Below are positions 47,976-59,069 of a DNA stretch of 64,000 nucleotides, piece by piece. Within the stretch, counting starts at the first letter, position 1. Each line of letters starts with the position of its first letter. The notes beneath the pieces were generated by a model, which worked only from the letters and a program-made list of their open reading frames with translations, was not told where the DNA came from and made no database searches. A program made the translations under genes and the position numbers. The DNA is from Dermatemys mawii. Taxonomy: Eukaryota; Chordata; Testudines; Dermatemydidae. The stretch is taken from NCBI GenBank assembly GCA_007922305.1, contig ML677478.1, positions 1,220,477 to 1,284,476 on the forward strand, given 5' to 3'.

Positions 47976-48679
47976 GCCCAAGACTGCAGTGACGCAAAGG
48001 CGAATAAATTGTTGTAAATGAGGAAAGGGTCCTTCCCTGTCCTGATTCCTTCTCTCTTTCTTTCTCTCTCTCATTCAGAAGCAGTGTGTGTAAGGGGGAG
48101 GGGGGGATGTTTTCAAGGCTCATTTTCAACTAATTACAACCTGAAAGTTAATTACCAGATTTACTTGAGAATCTTCATGCTATCCAAGCTTTACTCAGAG
48201 GAAGGTATTTAGGCATCTCCTAGTGGATTTTTCAGAATCACCTGGGCAGCTCACACCCATTGAAATGACAGACCTGTAGGTGCCTTGGTGCTTTTGAAAA
48301 TCCTTCTAGGGTCTGGATTCACTCAGCTAAGGGGGCAGGACCCTTACACCCTGTTCTCTGCATTTCCCCTAAGTGTGAAGGGCCATGTCTCCTCCAAATG
48401 GTGGGCCTGACACTTTCTCCTCCTGTGTATGCTGGGCTCTCAGCTGCACATTATCCCCTCCCCCTACTGAGTGTTTTGGGCCTGGTTCTGCGTCCCCCTT
48501 CCTCCCAGTCTCCTCAACTCCATCTGAGTAGGACCCTGTTCCCTCAGTGCGATTGACAGCAGCAGAGATGTCAAAGGGGAAGCTGTGGTAAGAACTTTCT
48601 CTCTTGGAGAACTCACCTCCCAAAAGTTACAAGGGGAGTAGAAAGCAACTACATCCTTCTCCTGCCAACTGCACTCCAT

Positions 48680-48850
48680 ATTGTGAAAAGTCCTTGTGGC
48701 ACCTTAGAGACTAACACATTTATTTGAGCATGAGCTTTCGTGGGCTAAAATGAAAGCTTAGGCCCAAATAAATTTATTAGTGTGTAAGTTGCCACAAGGA
48801 CTCCTTGTTGTTTTTGCTGATACAGACTAACATGCCTACCCCTCTGAAAC
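48680..48850. repeat. Interspersed repeat with palindromic centre
   Basis: 'gaaaagtccttgtggcaccttagagactaacacatttatttgagcatgagctttcgtgggc' is followed by 'aatttattagtgtgtaagttgccacaaggactccttgttgtttttgctgatacagactaac'. The two halves are partly inverted. It is a familiar reptile interspersed sequence whose class I cannot name with confidence. Confidence 0.55.
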
Positions 48851-49155
48851 CTGATTCCATGATAGGCGAGAGCCTGACACTGCAATGAGCTCTGGAAGCT
48901 CAATTCTGTCCTTGTTACTGGGGGGCAGCTGCAGGGTAAATTTAGCCGTCACCTGATCTTCAATTCTAAGACTTCCAGTTTCATCTGCACTCCTCCCCCC
49001 CCATCACATTGGACATACATGCGGGGTAGAGGACTGGGCCAAGTCTCAGCTGAGAGAGGGAGGACACTGAACTTCTGTGGGTTCAGGTGGCTACATTTCT
49101 TCTAATGGTTCGAGTTTCAGTAACCAGAAGGCCCAGAGCCAGCCCCGCAAAGGTG

Positions 49156-49187
49156 TTTTACTTTCATATTCCAATTGGCTATTTATA
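49156..49187 (+). promoter_or_regulatory. Candidate promoter of gene 3 (ISRE-like, CCAAT, TATA)
   Basis: In order on the plus strand: TTTTACTTTCAT (49156-49167, the reverse complement ATGAAAGTAAAA resembles an ISRE), CCAATTGG (49171-49178), and TATTTATA (49180-49187). About 75 bases further on is a GAG|GTAGGTG donor. The spacing would allow a short non-coding first exon that splices to the ATG exon at 52085. It is suggestive only; the CCAAT box is unusually close to the TATA-like box. Confidence 0.4.
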
Positions 49188-49214
49188 CAGCATGAGGCCA
49201 ACACAGTGCAGTGG

Positions 49215-49263
49215 GACTTCATTGGGAGCTGCGTTTGCTGTCGATTCGGCTAGAGAACAGGAG
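49215..49263 (+). other. Candidate non-coding first exon of gene 3
   Basis: Inferred from the TATA-like box at 49180-49187 and the donor 'aacaggag|gtaggtg' at 49263/49264. The start is set roughly 30 bases after the TATA-like box. It would splice to 52085. There is no transcript evidence and no homology to support it. Confidence 0.3.
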
Positions 49264-50101
49264 GTAGGTGCCATTCTTTTTTACAAAAAACCTGAACAAT
49301 TTCATGGAACAAAAATCTCTGGGCTAGTGCGGGGGAGCCTTTCTCAGTGAAACTCCCTTGGGGTGCAGTGGAAGAAAACTGAATCAAGACAATTGAAAAG
49401 CGAGTAAGAGTAAAGTAAGGTGCTCAGAATCTGAACAATATTGATTCATTTTCATGTTGTGTCTGATTTGTATCTGTTTCATTCACATATTAACATAGGT
49501 GTTTTAAATGTTTGCCATCCCGAGCACTTTGGAGACTGTCTGCAGAATTATGCAGTGAGTTGCAGTGAATTATGCAGTGAATTATTATGTGAGTGAAATA
49601 CTTTTAAAAAGTTTTCTGGTGCCACAAAGACACAGGGGTTACTGTGTACAGAAAGGACCGTGGGCACGGAGGTGTCTTTATAGTTTACTTCTGTAGACAG
49701 ATTACGAAGACTGTAGTGACACAGGGTTTCCTATTCCTATGTCTTCCTTGACTCAGAAGGTCTGTGAATTGCTTTCAAAGCTCATTTCATTACCTGGGCT
49801 GTAAAGATTTGATTTCAAGGACCTGAGCCTAGAAACATACAAAATCTTAACAAGCAAGTAGTCGCATTGAACAGAGCAAAGTTAAGCATGGCTGTAAGTC
49901 TTTGAAGGATTGGGGTGCTAGTAAGTGAATATCAATGAATGCTGATTGCTACCTATTGGTGCATCCACAAGGAAATTACAAGCATGTTTTAAATTGTTAA
50001 TAATTCAAAAAATTCTTATGATCAATGGCTGAACTGTACAGAGATGGAAAGTTAAAAGCAACCTGTGCCCTTCTGGATTCTGGTACTTTCTAATACACTT
50101 G

Positions 50102-50846
50102 GGGTATGTCTACACAGCAGTTGGGAGGTATAATTCCCAGCTGGGGCAGATATACATAGAATCACAGAACTGGAAGGGACTTCGAGAGGTCATCAAGTCC
50201 AGTCCCCTGCACTCATGGCAGGACCAGCACCATCTAGAACATCCCTGACAGGTGTTTGTCTAACCTGCTCTTAAAAATCTCCAATGGTGGAGATTCCACA
50301 ACCTTCCTAGGCAATTTATTTCAGTGCTTAACCACCCTGACAGGAAGTTTTCCTAATGTCCAACCTAAACCTTCCTTGCTGCAATTTGAGTCCATTGCTT
50401 CTTGTCCTATCATCAGAAGTTAAGGAGAACAATTTTCTCCTTCCTCCTTGTAGAGTACTTTTAGAAATTTGTAAATGGTATTAGCATCATATAGATATTT
50501 GTAAATGGTTATGATGTCCGTTCTGTCTTCTCTTTTCCATACTAAACAAACCCATTTTTTTCAATCTTCCCTCATAGGTCATGTTTTCCAGACCTCTAAT
50601 CATCCATGTGTTAGTTCTGCTCAAATAGGCACCTAAAAAAAGCAGTGAGGTCAGGGGGTGCTGTGCACATTCGACAGTTCAGGCTAGCTGTCTGAGTACA
50701 AACCTGTCTGAGCCCCTGGGTACAGCCTCAGACAGCTAGCCAAGCTGCCGCCTGTGATTCTGTGGCAACTCCGTTATTTTTAGTGTGCTAGCTTGAGCAG
50801 GATTAGCATTTATCTGTCTATGCACAGCAGTTGTGTACACATACCC
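50102..50846. mobile_element. MITE interrupted by CR1
   Basis: The left end GGGTATGTCTACACAGCAGT and the right end (reverse complement GGGTATGTGTACACAACTGC) are inverted, as are the subterminal sequences. CR1 at about 50157-50610 splits it. The remaining MITE arms total roughly 290 bp. It shares termini with the 16346 element. Confidence 0.78.
50157..50610 (-). repeat. CR1 LINE 3' end nested in a MITE
   Basis: It begins 'agaatcacagaactggaagggacttcgagaggtcatcaagtccagtcccctgc' and continues through 'ggtggagattccacaaccttcctaggcaatttatttcagtgcttaaccaccctgacaggaagttttcc'. This is the classic CR1 3' end in antisense. Its position dates it after the MITE. Confidence 0.92.
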
Positions 50847-51834
50847 TTAGTAACACATACCCTTACATAACACACACACATGTGTGTACACTTATCCTTA
50901 GTAACACCAGTTCCAATGGCCAATAAATAACATGCAGATTTTGTCCAACACACTGTATTTCTTACCCTGCCATGAATCTCAGCTTCCCACTTGTTCCATT
51001 TTGAAGAACGGGTGTCTGAATCTCTTCTAAACCCCAAAGTGGTGAGCAGTGACCCTCACCAAGGGATACAGCCAGTTCCAGAACCTGGTAACCAGATGAA
51101 TAATATTTGGAAATTTGATTTAAATTGAAACAATGAAGGGCCAGCGTGAGTCTCACCAGGTGTCAAATCCCACCCGCAATAGATTCATAAACAGTAAGAT
51201 GAGAAGGGGTGGTTCTGATCATCTACTCTGCCCTCACACATAACCCGGGCCAAAGAACCCACCCCGTGATTCTAGCATCACACCCAGAACTTCCTTCTGA
51301 GACAGAGTGTATCTTCTAGAAATACATCGAGTCTCAAATTACAACCCTGCAATGCCACTTGCCCTCATTTTCCTCTGCCTAGTCCTTGGGGTTGGGGAGT
51401 TTGTTCTCTTTCCCCAAGGTACCTCAGTGACTCAGAACTCTGTGCTCTGTCTCCATTCAAGGGCAGGACGGGGCCTGGCAGGACACAGTCCTGCTCCGTC
51501 AGCTTCCCTGCCAGGGCTAAGATCCACAGGAGAATTCTCTGAGACTTGTCTGGCTCTGGCAGATCTTGCTCCCTTTGGCACAGTGAGTGTCCTTACCCCA
51601 TTGGACAGATGCAGCCATGGGGCTTCTGGGGCATTAGCAGGATTTGTCCTTTTGGTTTCTACAGCTCCTAAACTAGAAATTCTGTTTTAAGTTTACAGTA
51701 AGTACTTTGGAGATCAGATTTCCCATGAAGTTGGGCAAGTCCAGTGTTCTGGTGTTTGGATTCCTGATGCATGCTTTGAATGGGGGATGGAAGGGATGAT
51801 GGGATCGGATCTAAGGACACAAAAACATCATTTC

Positions 51835-52045
51835 ACTAGGAGGATGGTGAAACACTGGAATAGGTTACCTAGGGAGGTGGTGGAATCTCCATCCTTAAAG
51901 GTTTTTAAGGCCCAGTTTGACGAAGCCCTGGCTGGGATTATTTAGTGGGTGTTGGTCCTGCTTTGAGCAGGGTGTTGAACTAGATGACCTCCTGAGGTCC
52001 CTTCCTGCCCTACTATTGTATGAGTCTATGATCTTGAGAATCTTC
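51835..52045 (+). repeat. CR1 LINE 3' end
   Basis: It contains 'ggaataggttacctagggaggtggtggaatctccatccttaaaggtttttaagg', 'gaactagatgacctcctgaggtcccttcctgccctac' and a terminal 'tatgagtctatga'. Its right edge lies only about 40 bases before the gene 3 ATG exon. Confidence 0.92.
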
Positions 52046-52084
52046 ATTGACCTGAATAGGTTTTTATCTGGTTTTCTTTCCAAG

Positions 52085-52194
52085 ATCTTGAAATATGGAG
52101 CTTGGGCCAGAGAATCGAGATGGCCCTGTGTTCCCAGAGAAGGGGCCTGAGAGTCAGGAAGATGCTGCATCCTGCATGAAAGGAAATGCTGCAG
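52085..52194 (+). CDS. ATG exon of gene 3
   Basis: The acceptor TTTTCTTTCCAAG ends at 52084 and the donor GCTGCAG|GTACTG is at 52194. An ATG at 52095-52097 in fair context (aatATGG) opens a 33-codon frame, MELGPENRDGPVFPEKGPES then QEDAASCMKGNAA, that leaves in phase 1. That matches the phase of the linker exon at 55295. It is Glu/Pro/Gly-rich like the other linkers. This is the best candidate for the gene 3 translation start. The exon has no domain, so support rests on splice sites, phase and position. Confidence 0.6.
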
Positions 52195-53029
52195 GTACTG
52201 TCCTGTTTAGCCTCTTATCTGTCACTGTTTCTCCTGCTCACCATGTTACACAGTCATCATGCCCGTGCTGAGCTAGTGGAGAAAGTCTTCTCTGAAGGCA
52301 GACCTGTCCTAAACCCATCACAGTCTGGCACCACAGATGCACTTCAGTGATAAAAGTTTTAAAAATGTCTCCAATAAACTCACAGAAGTTGGGACAGTTC
52401 CTGTTAAATTCCATCTTGTTCATCCCCCATCCCTTTTCCCACTGTCAGATTTTTCTCTATGACCTCAAGCACTTAGTACAGGCTAATAACCTGTAATGAA
52501 TTACAGATTCAGTGAATTTCGTTTCTTTTTCTGTTTGCCCATTCTCCATAAACACACAGTGTTTTTCCTAAAATTATTTATTTATTCAAATGATTACCTA
52601 CAAATATTCTAAGGTAGTTTGTTGTGAATATTTAATATCTTCTTTGTTGACATATATAGGTCATGGTGTACATGTGCTCCCTTATTGGATGAGTGTATTA
52701 GCATCAGGTTTTTGGTTTGAATACACACCAATCAAATCTGTTGTTCACTCTCTTTGGAGAGTCTGATCTAGGAATGTAGGCACTTGAGAGTAGCCACACC
52801 ATGTGTCCCTGGAACCAGAGCCCATCCCAAATGGTTTTACAGCACACAGTATTTAGCTCTGGTTTCCATAACCCCTCCAGGCTGGCCCTCTGAAGGAGCC
52901 ATCAGCCTGCAGAACTGGTGAGCTTATAGTCGACTCCCTGCTCTCCATGAAGGTCTAGTGAGCACCTCCTTGAGCCTGTCCTGCCCCACATGAAGAGTCA
53001 GATCCACGTGAAGTCAGAGAGCTTGTCTA

Positions 53030-53245
53030 CACTACCACACGGGGTCAATCTAAGATACGCAACTTCAGCTACGTGAATAGCTTAGCTGAAGTCAAGGTAC
53101 TTAGATCTACTGACCACGGTGTCTTTACTATTATCGTGTCTATACTAGATGTGATTTATCGTGTCTATAATAGATGTGATACATTGACCCCTGCTGGATC
53201 AGTCGCTGCCCGTCAATCTGATGGGTAGCATAGATAAACCCTCAG
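53030..53245. repeat. Palindromic MITE remnant
   Basis: It starts 'gcttgtctacactaccacacggggtcaatctaagatacgcaacttcagctacgtgaatagcttagctgaagtc' with a self-complementary core, 'acttcagctacg ... agctgaagt'. The right end 'gggtagcatagataaaccc' gives weak terminal inversion. An internal 'tatcgtgtctata(c/a)tagatgtgat' is duplicated. Confidence 0.6.
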
Positions 53246-53347
53246 TGTTGTTGTAAGTGATGATTCAGGAACCAACTCATCTACATCAGCACCACTATGT
53301 GCAGGTAGCATCATCCCCTTCAGCTGTCAACTGTTCTGGGGTCCTAC

Positions 53348-53889
53348 TGTTAGGGGAAAATCAAAAGGCGCGTCTCACCCTTACCTGAAACCCCGAGAAG
53401 AGCGGAGTTGAGGGTAAAGCTCACAAGCAGTCAGAGACCAATGAAGAGTTAAACAACACAGCTCTGATCAAAGCGGAACATCAATACCCTCCTTTGGCTA
53501 GAAGGGGTGATGTGATGTTCAGTTTATTTAAGGCAGCATGAGAGATTTATAGAGTACAGAGGAGGGGTTTGAACAAGATATGTGCCAGAGGCATGCGTAA
53601 TGGCAAGCAGTTACATAAACCAAGGGTCCATGACCTCTGGGTCAGCATCTGTTCTCAAGACAATTCATCATTCTAACAGAGTGTGAATACAGCACATTCT
53701 TTAAGCAAATACAGGAGTAACAAACGCATAATCTTAAGATAAAGGCAAAACCGGCCAAAAATCAGCAATCCGTGTGAGAACAGAACACAGAGTCTAAATG
53801 CAAGGCCAAACAAGAGATACTGGCAGAATACAATAACCCTACATAAGCAAAGAAGCTTTTGCCTAGCTGAATATTTTTAACCCTTAACA
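53348..53889. mobile_element. Solo LTR with 4-bp target duplication
   Basis: It starts TGTTAGGGGAAAA and ends AACCCTTAACA, giving inverted ends TGTTAGGG/TGTTAAGGG. CTAC flanks both sides (53344-53347 and 53890-53893). It is 542 bp with no coding sequence. The structure fits an endogenous retroelement LTR left by recombination. Orientation is uncertain; an AATAAA on the minus strand near 53523 hints at antisense. Confidence 0.8.
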
Positions 53890-55294
53890 CTACCACCAAT
53901 CAAGGGGCTGTGACTCTGGTTTTTCTGGACTCCAAAGCACAGGTCTGGGTGGTTGTGAGGAAATATTAAATTTAGCAGGATTTTGACAACTAAGCATTTG
54001 CTTTAGTGCTTAACTGGTTCAGAGCCTGAGCCAGCATAGTTTACCTGGGCCACTGTGTGGAAAAATGCAACAGTTATAAGGACCACATCCAGCTAAGCAA
54101 ACCTGTTTTATTCTTAAGTCAAGAAGCATTACAGATAAAATATATTACAAACAATAAAAGAACCTACCTGCTTACCCACCCCCTAAATCCTAACATGGGT
54201 TCTGGCAGGAGCACTCCTTCAAGCCCCCATCGAGGGGGATTCCTTGTAGCTAAAACTTCATTACAGCTTCAACTCAAAACAAGCACACTCCCTGGCATGC
54301 TCAGTTCACCCTTTATACAGTTGACAGGGAAAAGACTGATAGGCCTAGACTTGACTAGACTTATCCAGACTAACAGGCCTGGACTTGTCCAAAGGAAAAC
54401 TTTTAACTTGGTTTTTACTGCTTGACCTTTAATGCTTCTGCTTTTTGATTATCTGATGCAAGGAGGGTGGGGAAGGGGATGGAAGGGTTTGTTTAATGCC
54501 AACCTTATGCCACTGCTAACCGCAAGGTCTCACATATAATTGTTGCTTGCAAAACTTCCTAAAACTTTAAAGAAAACATATTATAAACTTATTAATCACA
54601 GGCTTATTGCATTCCATATGGAGCATCATAACGGAAGCTTGCTTGCATCATTTACTGCGGTTTTGATGGATAAAAGGTGTAAAATTTTGCTGTCCGGGGT
54701 GTGACTCTTGGGCCGTCTTTGGACGGCGTGGGACTCGTCACTCTTTTGCATGCAAATGAAAAGTGTGGTATACCAAATAAAGGCCTCAGATGTTTCTGAT
54801 CAAACACAACACGTGAGGTTAATTTCTGCAAGACAGTTGATCTGGAGTTTCCAGAAGCAGGTAATTAGTACACAATGGGTCTCTCTCCCCAGGGCCTATC
54901 TTTAAAAGGCTGGTTTGAAGTGGGTTATTTGCATTGCCCAGGTACTTCCTAGGAACTCCATTTCAGGAGTATTGTCACAAAAAAAGTCCTTTGGAATTCC
55001 TAACCCTTCCCAGAGTTTGCTTTAGTCAGTCTCCTAGAGAAGGTACATACATCTAATAACACAGACATAATTGCATTTTTAATTCAATGCCTCGTAACCA
55101 TGATAAATGTAGCTCAGTAAAGTTTAACCTCATTTAATAAAATTCATTCAGGATTTTGCAAGATTTTGTCAGTCTGTCACAGTAGATTTGTCAGCCACCT
55201 CGCAGGATTCATTCTTGCTTTGAACAGCCTAGGCAGTGGTCCTTATGATCCCAGCAAGATCTCACTGAGCGTTTTGTTCTGATCCATCATGCAG

Positions 55295-55394
55295 GGTCAG
55301 CACCAGTTGGGATCGCAGCATTGCTGAGCTGCACCGCTGAGGAACCGGTGGGAGATGGTCCTGGTGCTGATTCGCTGGCATCATCAACCAGAGG
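55295..55394 (+). CDS. Linker exon A of gene 3
   Basis: Acceptor ATCCATCATGCAG, donor AACCAGAGG|GTAACG, exactly 100 nt, phase 1 in and phase 2 out. It encodes about 33 residues, SAPVGIAALLSCTAEEPVGD then GPGADSLASSTRG. Linker B (61012-61111) has the same length, acceptor and donor context, and the SAP(V/A)G start is shared with the gene 1 linker. It leads into CARD-A. No domain; a likely flexible spacer. Confidence 0.8.
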
Positions 55395-56374
55395 GTAACG
55401 TTTCTGAAAATAATGATCTTAGAATGAAAGTATCTCCTCAGCTGGTGCTCCAGGGTTATTGCCATGATGTCCTACCTGTTGTTATACATACAGATGGAAA
55501 ATACTGTCTCAGTATGGACTGAAAACAATGGTTCCAATTTCCCTCTCATTCACAGTAGCTTTACACGGGTTGATCCCCACTGGCTCCTTTGGAGTCATTT
55601 CTGGTTCATGAAAGGGTGAGTGAAAGAAGACCTTGCAGAAGGCTTGTTAACCTTTCTAGAGGTGGACGATACCAAGAGCTGAGGTAAAGTTCACCATGAC
55701 TGGCAAACGAGCGGCTCCTGATGTTTATTGCTGATTTTAGTGAAGATGATAAAAGGAGAAAAAGCTATGTACATTCATATATTGATGCTGAATAGAAACT
55801 TTGCATGAGCTGCTAGGATCTGTAATGGCCAAGTTTCACCCCCTTCTAGTAAGCTGAGCTTATCATTCCAGGTAACAGAGGAAATACTAGTCAACAGGTG
55901 TTGCATCTGCAACTGTTTAACTTTGCTGATTAGTCACTACTGAAGAAGGCTTGTTCTTCTTCCAGTGCTTGCTCAAGTTGATTCCCTTCTACATGTGTGT
56001 GGCCATCAGAGATTTTTGCCTTAGCGTTATCCATAGCATCGGTAGTGGCACTTCCTTAATGCCACATTAAAGCATGGTGTGGTGGGGCAGTTGCCCCACC
56101 CCCATGAAAGAGTGGGCCAGGGCAGGTCAGTGTGGGCCAGGCTTAGCCCTATATAAAGGCTGCCCAGGAAGAGAGCAAGGAGTCTCTCCCAGACCTTCAG
56201 GAGGGAAGGTCTGTCTCTAGAGCTAGGAGACCAGCACCCAGGAGAGCACAGTGCTGGGGAGGCTCGGGGAAGCAGAAGGGAACTCCAGCCCAGTACCTGC
56301 CAGGCTGCAGGCCCTGATAGAAGGGCCCACAAGGCACAAAGGGGCCGAAGAGGAAGTGGCTCAGGGAATGCAGG

Positions 56375-56737
56375 TTGCACGTCCTGGATGTCAGAAACAT
56401 GATGGCCTTCTACATAGATAGGACAAAGCCATGCTGTAAATGGATGCAATTGTTCATTGCGATGGCAGATAGAATGAAAGGTCGCCCCGTGTCTGTTCAA
56501 AGGATTTTGTCCCGGAGCACTGTCTGCATCCACTACTGCTGTGAACTGGCAAAAGTGCCTCCACTGACAATCGTGATGGCACACTTGAGTAGGGCGTACC
56601 AGTCCAAGATATCTGTAGGATCGCTACCTGATCATCTGTCCACACATTCACATCTCATTATGCACTTACCGAGCAGGCTTGAGATGACACTGGTTTCGGC
56701 AGAGCAATGCTCCAGGCTGCATGGCTGTGAATTCTGA
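56375..56737 (+). pseudogene. Tyrosine recombinase remnant, DIRS-type retrotransposon
   Basis: The frame reads DVRNMMAFYIDRTKP, QLFIAMADRMKGRPVSVQRI, CYEL-like CCELAKVPPLT and MAHLSRAYQSK. This order (DVR...DRTKP, QLF, KG.PVS, AH.xR) matches the C-terminal part of DIRS-family tyrosine recombinases, where H and R belong to the catalytic set. Catalytic context is degraded (AHLSR rather than AHSTR), and no complete element is present. Family assignment is from pattern memory. Confidence 0.5.
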
Positions 56738-56764
56738 GCCCACCTCCAAAGACACTGCTTGAGA

Positions 56765-57112
56765 GTCACCTAGAATGGTACCAACATGAGCAAGCACTCG
56801 AAGAAGAAAAAATGGTTACCTACCTTTCATAACGGCTGTTCTTCATGCTGTGTTGCTCACATCCATTCCATTACCTGCCCTCCTGCCCCTCTGTCAGAGT
56901 TACCAACAGGAAGGAACCGAGAGGCCAGAGGCACCTGCTATACCGATGCATGAGCATGGCACTCAAGAGGTGCCACTGCTGACCCTATTGATACTGTAAG
57001 GCAAAATCTCTGAAGACCACACATGTGGGCACAAGCACACCTAGAATGGAATGAACATGAGCAACACGTCTTGAAGAACAACAGTTACGAAAAGGTAGGT
57101 AACCATTTTTTC
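56765..57112. repeat. Inverted repeat pair beside the DIRS-like remnant
   Basis: The left arm 'gagcaagcactcgaagaagaaaaaatggttacctacctttcataacggctgttcttcatgctgtgttgctcac' is inverted relative to the right arm 'gagcaacacgtcttgaagaacaacagttacgaaaaggtaggtaaccattttttct'. DIRS elements have inverted terminal repeats, so the pair may be part of the same relic. Confidence 0.6.
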
Positions 57113-57215
57113 TGCAAAATATTTTATGTTAAATCCAATCTAATGATAGTTGTTTCAAATGTCTAATTCTTGATCCTGAGGTATAGCTAATGTATAAAAA
57201 AAATTACTATTCCAG

Positions 57216-57520
57216 ACCATGTGACTCAGTAACAGCAATTGCTGCTGAAAAGTACTTGGCGATGATACACAGGGAACGGAATAAACTGGTCAACTTACTT
57301 CAAAATGATGCTGACAATGTTTTGGATGAGTTACTCTGCCAGTCAGTCATCACAATGCAGGAGTACGATGGAGTCAACAAAGAAGATGATGTAAGAAACA
57401 AAATGAGGAAACTGTTGATTCTAATTCCAAGGAAGGGGGGATTGACCTGTATGCAATTTCTGGAGAGTTTGCAAAGGATATATCCTGATTTACAACAACA
57501 TTTGCAACACTCAGGAGATC
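57216..57520 (+). CDS. CARD-A exon of gene 3
   Basis: Acceptor TTACTATTCCAG, donor GGAGATC|GTAAGT (consensus), 305 nt, phase 2 in and phase 1 out. It encodes PCDSVTAIAAEKYLAMIHRE, then KLVNLLQNDADNVLDELLCQ, SVITMQEYDG, KMRKLLILIPRKGGLTCMQF and LESLQRIYPDLQQHL. The six-helix CARD pattern and the xPCD entry mirror the gene 1 CARDs. It is very similar to CARD-B (62969-63273), so the two arose by recent tandem duplication. Expected to make homotypic CARD contacts; partner unknown. Confidence 0.9.
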
Positions 57521-59069
57521 GTAAGTGGTATCATTCATTCTGTTATTTTTTTAAACATTTCTTTACAGTAATAATACAATTGCCACAAAATGAATGGGGA
57601 CCCATTTCCAGCTAGATTCTTATTTAGTAGCAAATGATGCCATGTCTAGGTCACAGAGGTTTCTTGGTTCTGGAAGTGGTGCAGTCCCACTGCAGGACAG
57701 AGCCTGGCACAGGCTTATGCATCTCCAGTGCAGCATACAGTGCAGCTCTGTAGGATCCCTTGATGGTCATTGTGCAGGGGTTGGATGGGGTCCAGGGCAG
57801 GATGGGTAACTCATAGCTATTTTGGACTTTTGCAGGGGGAGGCATCTTGTGAAGGCTCGGGTGCAGACAGGGCTTGTAAGAGCTCTGAGAGTTTAGCTGA
57901 TTGTCAGTTCTGTTGGATGCTCTGAGGTGAGCTGCTAGATATTCATTCTGATGGATTAATTTTATGTCAAGAGTTTCAGATTGGCATGTTTGTAACTTTT
58001 ATTCCTTGACATAAATTAATCAGTGCTTTTAGGCATCCATTGAGGCAGCTTTCAGGCAGCTATTGGTAGGTTGACCAAAAAAATTTCTGTGACTGGAACA
58101 AAAGTTTGATGGATGTTCTGAGAGGCCATGGCTCTTAGAACATTCAAGTTGTCAGGTGAAGGGACTGCATGTTTCAGTGGCCCTGCATGCATTGTAAAGG
58201 TTTGCAGGTTGCGGCCCAGAGCCCACCTAAGATAACAAAGTGGGGGAATGTGACATTCCTCTGCCACTCTGAAAAGGAATCCTAGTTAAGTCCTTCACTG
58301 AATTTGGTGTGAAGTGCACTCCTATATGCCTGGTGTGCACCCAACCTAAAGTCACCACCAGCAGAAGTAAATGTTTCCAGTTTCCATGGTTTGCACTTGG
58401 TCTGGTGTATGTAAAAGGGGACACAAAAGGAGTCTTCAGTGCAGCAAATGCCATATTAACATCCCACAGTACCTGGGCCAATTGAAATGGAGAAACATGG
58501 GTTGTAATTGCCTGCTCTTAATGAACCTGAGGAGACAGGGCTGATCAGTCTAGTTTGCTTCTTACCTGTTGAGGGAAAGGTAAAATAGCAGCTGAATGAA
58601 CTCTAAAGGGCGATGTCTGTAATGTAGACTGAGACAGGACTAGAATGTAAGAGACATTGAATGGAAAAAGGGGCCAGTGTTTAGGTGGTGTCCATGTAAT
58701 ATAGATTCCTTCCAAGTAGCTAGGATGACCCTAGAGTAGAATGTATGAATCAAGTTGGTTTCATTGCAGGAGCTTCATTCCTGGACACAAAAGCCATGTT
58801 TCCCCTTTATCTTGGAATAAAACACTGCCAGATCATGTCTCTGTGCAGGTACTGCTTTTATCCTGCAGTGTGCAACACCGTCACCCACTTTCCCTGCTAT
58901 CTGTCACATTCACATTTCCTTTCTCTCTGCATTTCATGTGAATTCCATCAATGTGATTGTGATGGGTGACACAAACATCCTAGGGATGAGGGACACCCTC
59001 CTAATTCTGAAAAAAGGCCAAGAAGAAATCAATATGAAGAGAGTCTTAAGGATCTTGTTTTCTTTTCAG
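57521..59069 (+). other. Intron of gene 3 between CARD-A and 72-nt exon
   Basis: The first part (57521-57800) aligns by eye with 63274-63560 after CARD-B. The rest is unique-looking. No further exon is seen. Confidence 0.5.

Larger units (their letters stand above)
38988..49155. other. Repeat-rich region between gene 2 and gene 3
   Basis: About 10 kb between the two divergent genes. I found no CARD exon and no linker exon on the minus strand, although gene 2 needs upstream coding sequence. The stretch holds a retroelement-like direct-repeat unit (39526-40560), CR1 with nested MITEs (40770-43020), an LTR-like tract (43100-43800), a TA-flanked MITE, a LINE remnant, SINE-like tandem units and a further MITE. 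The parts 44000-45700 and 48200-48680 look unique with no coding evidence. Confidence 0.5.
49264..52084 (+). other. Candidate first intron of gene 3
   Basis: It contains a MITE split by a CR1 (50102-50846), another CR1 3' end (51835-52045), a short CA-type run near 50870 and otherwise unique-looking DNA. A 127-codon open frame at 51307-51690 has no recognisable domain. Confidence 0.35.
52195..55294 (+). other. Intron of gene 3 between ATG exon and linker A
   Basis: It carries a palindromic MITE (53030-53245), a solo LTR with target duplication (53348-53889), and an AT-rich tract 54050-54680 that may be part of another antisense LTR. No exon is recognised. Confidence 0.45.
55395..57215 (+). 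other. Intron of gene 3 with DIRS-like relic
   Basis: The first 450 bases align by eye with the intron after linker B (for example 'gtaacgttt', 'aagtatctcctca' against 'aagtgtctcttca'). Sequence around 55810-55960 resembles 62745-62880 in the paralogous intron. A retroelement block with a tyrosine-recombinase remnant has been inserted at about 55960-57112. Confidence 0.5.

Noticed and set aside
51307..51690. 127-codon plus-strand frame with a hydrophobic N-terminal stretch
   Set aside because: No recognisable domain, low-complexity Ser/Gly/Leu content, and no matching splice phase with gene 3 exons.
55262..55465. Minus-strand 67-codon frame over linker A
   Set aside because: Antisense to a linker exon supported by its paralogue at 61012-61111.
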